A stretch of 6,875 bases of DNA from an uncultured Alistipes sp. (GTDB lineage Bacteria; Bacteroidota; Bacteroidia; Bacteroidales; Rikenellaceae), in NCBI GenBank assembly GCA_900552955.1, contig USBO01000095.1, forward strand, positions 1-6,875. Reading direction: 5' to 3'. A program made the position numbers and the translations under genes. This document shows, in pieces, positions 6,084-6,875 of the stretch. Position 1 is the stretch's first letter; each line of letters opens with the position of its first letter. The notes under the pieces are model-generated. The model saw only the letters and a list, made by a program, of their open reading frames with translations. It was not told the DNA's origin and did not search any database.

Positions 6084-6875
6084 GGTTCTGACTCTGTTTC
6101 TGCTGCTGGCGACGGTCGCGACGGCCGCCGCCGAAGGCTTGTCGTCCGAAAAACAGCGGGAGATTTCCCGCATGCTCACCCGCATTCTCGACCGCGAGGT
6201 GCTCGGTGGCAAGACCAATGTCACGCAGGTCGTCGATGCGGGCAACCGCCTGACGCTCTATGCTTCGATCGGCATGTCCTATTATCCCTTCCGCGAGCAG
6301 AGCGTGGCGGCGATCTACGACTCGATCCGCAGCGTGCTGCCTCCGTCGCTCGCGCGGCGGCGTCTGTCGCTGGTCACGGACAAACATCCCATCGAGGAGC
6401 TGATCCCGCAGATCTACCGCGGCGACGGCCGAGGCAAGACCTTCACCAACCGTTCGGAGCGTCCGCTCGTCACGCGGCTGTCGTCGCCCGTGAAGCCTAC
6501 GCAGGGGCTTGCAGGACGGCATATCGCCATGTGGCAGAGCCACGGACGCTACTTCGACCAGGAGGAAAACCGCTGGCGCTGGCAGCGCTCGCGGCTGTGG
6601 GAGACCTGCGAAGACCTCTACACGCAGAGCTACGTGGTGCCCTATCTGGTGCCGATGCTCGAACGCGCGGGCGCCAACGTGCTGCTGCCGCGCGAGCGCG
6701 ACGTCCAGACCGAGGAGGCGATCGCCGACAACGATGCAGGAGTGGACGAGCGTTCGTCCTACGCCGAATTCACGGGCGACCGCCGCTGGTTCGATGCCGG
6801 TGCGGGATTCGCCCATCGGCGCGAGGTCTACCGCGAGTGCGAGAATCCCTTCACGGAGGGTACGGCGCGCGGCGT
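6073..6875 (+). CDS. Exported N-acetylmuramoyl-L-alanine amidase-like protein ('xanthan lyase'/golvesin-type family), C-terminus outside window
   Basis: The first 267 residues are visible, still open at the right edge. The start (ATG 6073) lies inside the last codons of the symporter gene, in another frame. Residues 1-20 are a signal peptide (hydrophobic LTLFLLLATVATA, cleavage near the AAA-EG junction), so the protein is periplasmic or secreted. Residues about 25-115 form a small alpha/beta N-terminal domain with LTLYASIGMSYYPFREQ. From 148 an amidase_3-like fold begins: GRHIAMWQSHGRYFD (His157 as likely zinc ligand), RSRLWETCEDLYTQSY (Glu177 or Glu180 as likely second ligand) and ANVLLPRERD at the position of the usual TR..D strand. 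This set is typical of Bacteroidota proteins often labelled xanthan lyase with a golvesin C-terminal domain. The name is probably misleading, and peptidoglycan amide cleavage is the better guess. Remaining zinc ligands and any C-terminal binding domain would lie beyond 6875. GC-rich codon use matches the symporter. Confidence 0.78.
   Translation, partial: MKNKVLTLFLLLATVATAAAEGLSSEKQREISRMLTRILDREVLGGKTNVTQVVDAGNRLTLYASIGMSYYPFREQSVAAIYDSIRSVLPPSLARRRLSLVTDKHPIEELIPQIYRGDGRGKTFTNRSERPLVTRLSSPVKPTQGLAGRHIAMWQSHGRYFDQEENRWRWQRSRLWETCEDLYTQSYVVPYLVPMLERAGANVLLPRERDVQTEEAIADNDAGVDERSSYAEFTGDRRWFDAGAGFAHRREVYRECENPFTEGTARG

Noticed and set aside
4338..6245. Minus-strand open frame of 635 codons and plus-strand frame 4391-6067
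   Set aside because: Both are low-complexity His/Arg/Asp- or Arg/Ala/Gly-rich shadows of the symporter gene, whose own frame has transmembrane helices and SSS motifs.
6034..6816. Minus-strand open frame of 260 codons
   Set aside because: It is a shadow of the amidase-like gene, which has a signal peptide and conserved motifs in the plus-strand frame.
1..6875. CRISPR arrays, tRNA or rRNA genes, insertion-sequence ends, attachment sites
   Set aside because: I saw no regularly spaced repeats, tRNA cloverleaf or CCA end, rRNA motif, transposase frame or terminal inverted repeats anywhere in the window.

Overview
The window looks like chromosomal DNA from a high-GC member of the Bacteroidota, probably a gut Rikenellaceae/Alistipes-type organism. 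That placement is an inference. It rests on promoter -7 boxes of the Bacteroidota form TAnnTTTG, the lack of clear Shine-Dalgarno sequences, a propeptide-bearing C10 (streptopain-like) lipoprotein protease, and a 'xanthan lyase/golvesin-type' amidase family that I know mainly from this phylum.

Layout. (1) Bases 2-58 hold the last 18 codons of a + strand gene ending in a hydrophobic segment. (2) Bases 108-2107 hold a two-gene minus-strand unit. It starts with a C10 cysteine protease lipoprotein gene that is interrupted by an in-frame TGA and seems to lack a short piece beside it. After a 5-base gap comes an intact gene for a lipoprotein of about 221 residues with no recognised function. This unit is clearly lower in GC than what follows. 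(3) Bases 2108-2419 are intergenic, with a likely promoter for the protease unit at one end and a strong terminator for the next gene at the other. (4) Bases 2420-4279 (minus strand) encode a 619-residue biotin-dependent carboxyltransferase of the oxaloacetate decarboxylase alpha / pyruvate carboxylase subunit B type, apparently transcribed alone. (5) Bases 4280-4628 form a divergent intergenic region with one promoter facing each way, a palindrome at the carboxylase start site and several hairpins. (6) Bases 4629-6875 (+ strand) hold an operon: a sodium:solute symporter (SSS family) overlapping by 11 bases an exported amidase-like protein that runs off the window.

How the genes may work together. 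The carboxylase belongs to central C3/C4 metabolism (pyruvate-oxaloacetate) and is a single-gene unit. The symporter and the exported amidase-like hydrolase are translationally coupled and may form a cell-wall or glycan fragment release-and-uptake pair; the substrate cannot be read from sequence. The protease-lipoprotein pair recalls known C10 protease/inhibitor gene pairs, but here the protease reading frame is broken. I did not find a clearly new multi-gene system. The most distinctive items are the broken C10 protease with its intact lipoprotein partner, the palindrome on the carboxylase start site, and the structured stretch in the divergent intergenic region.
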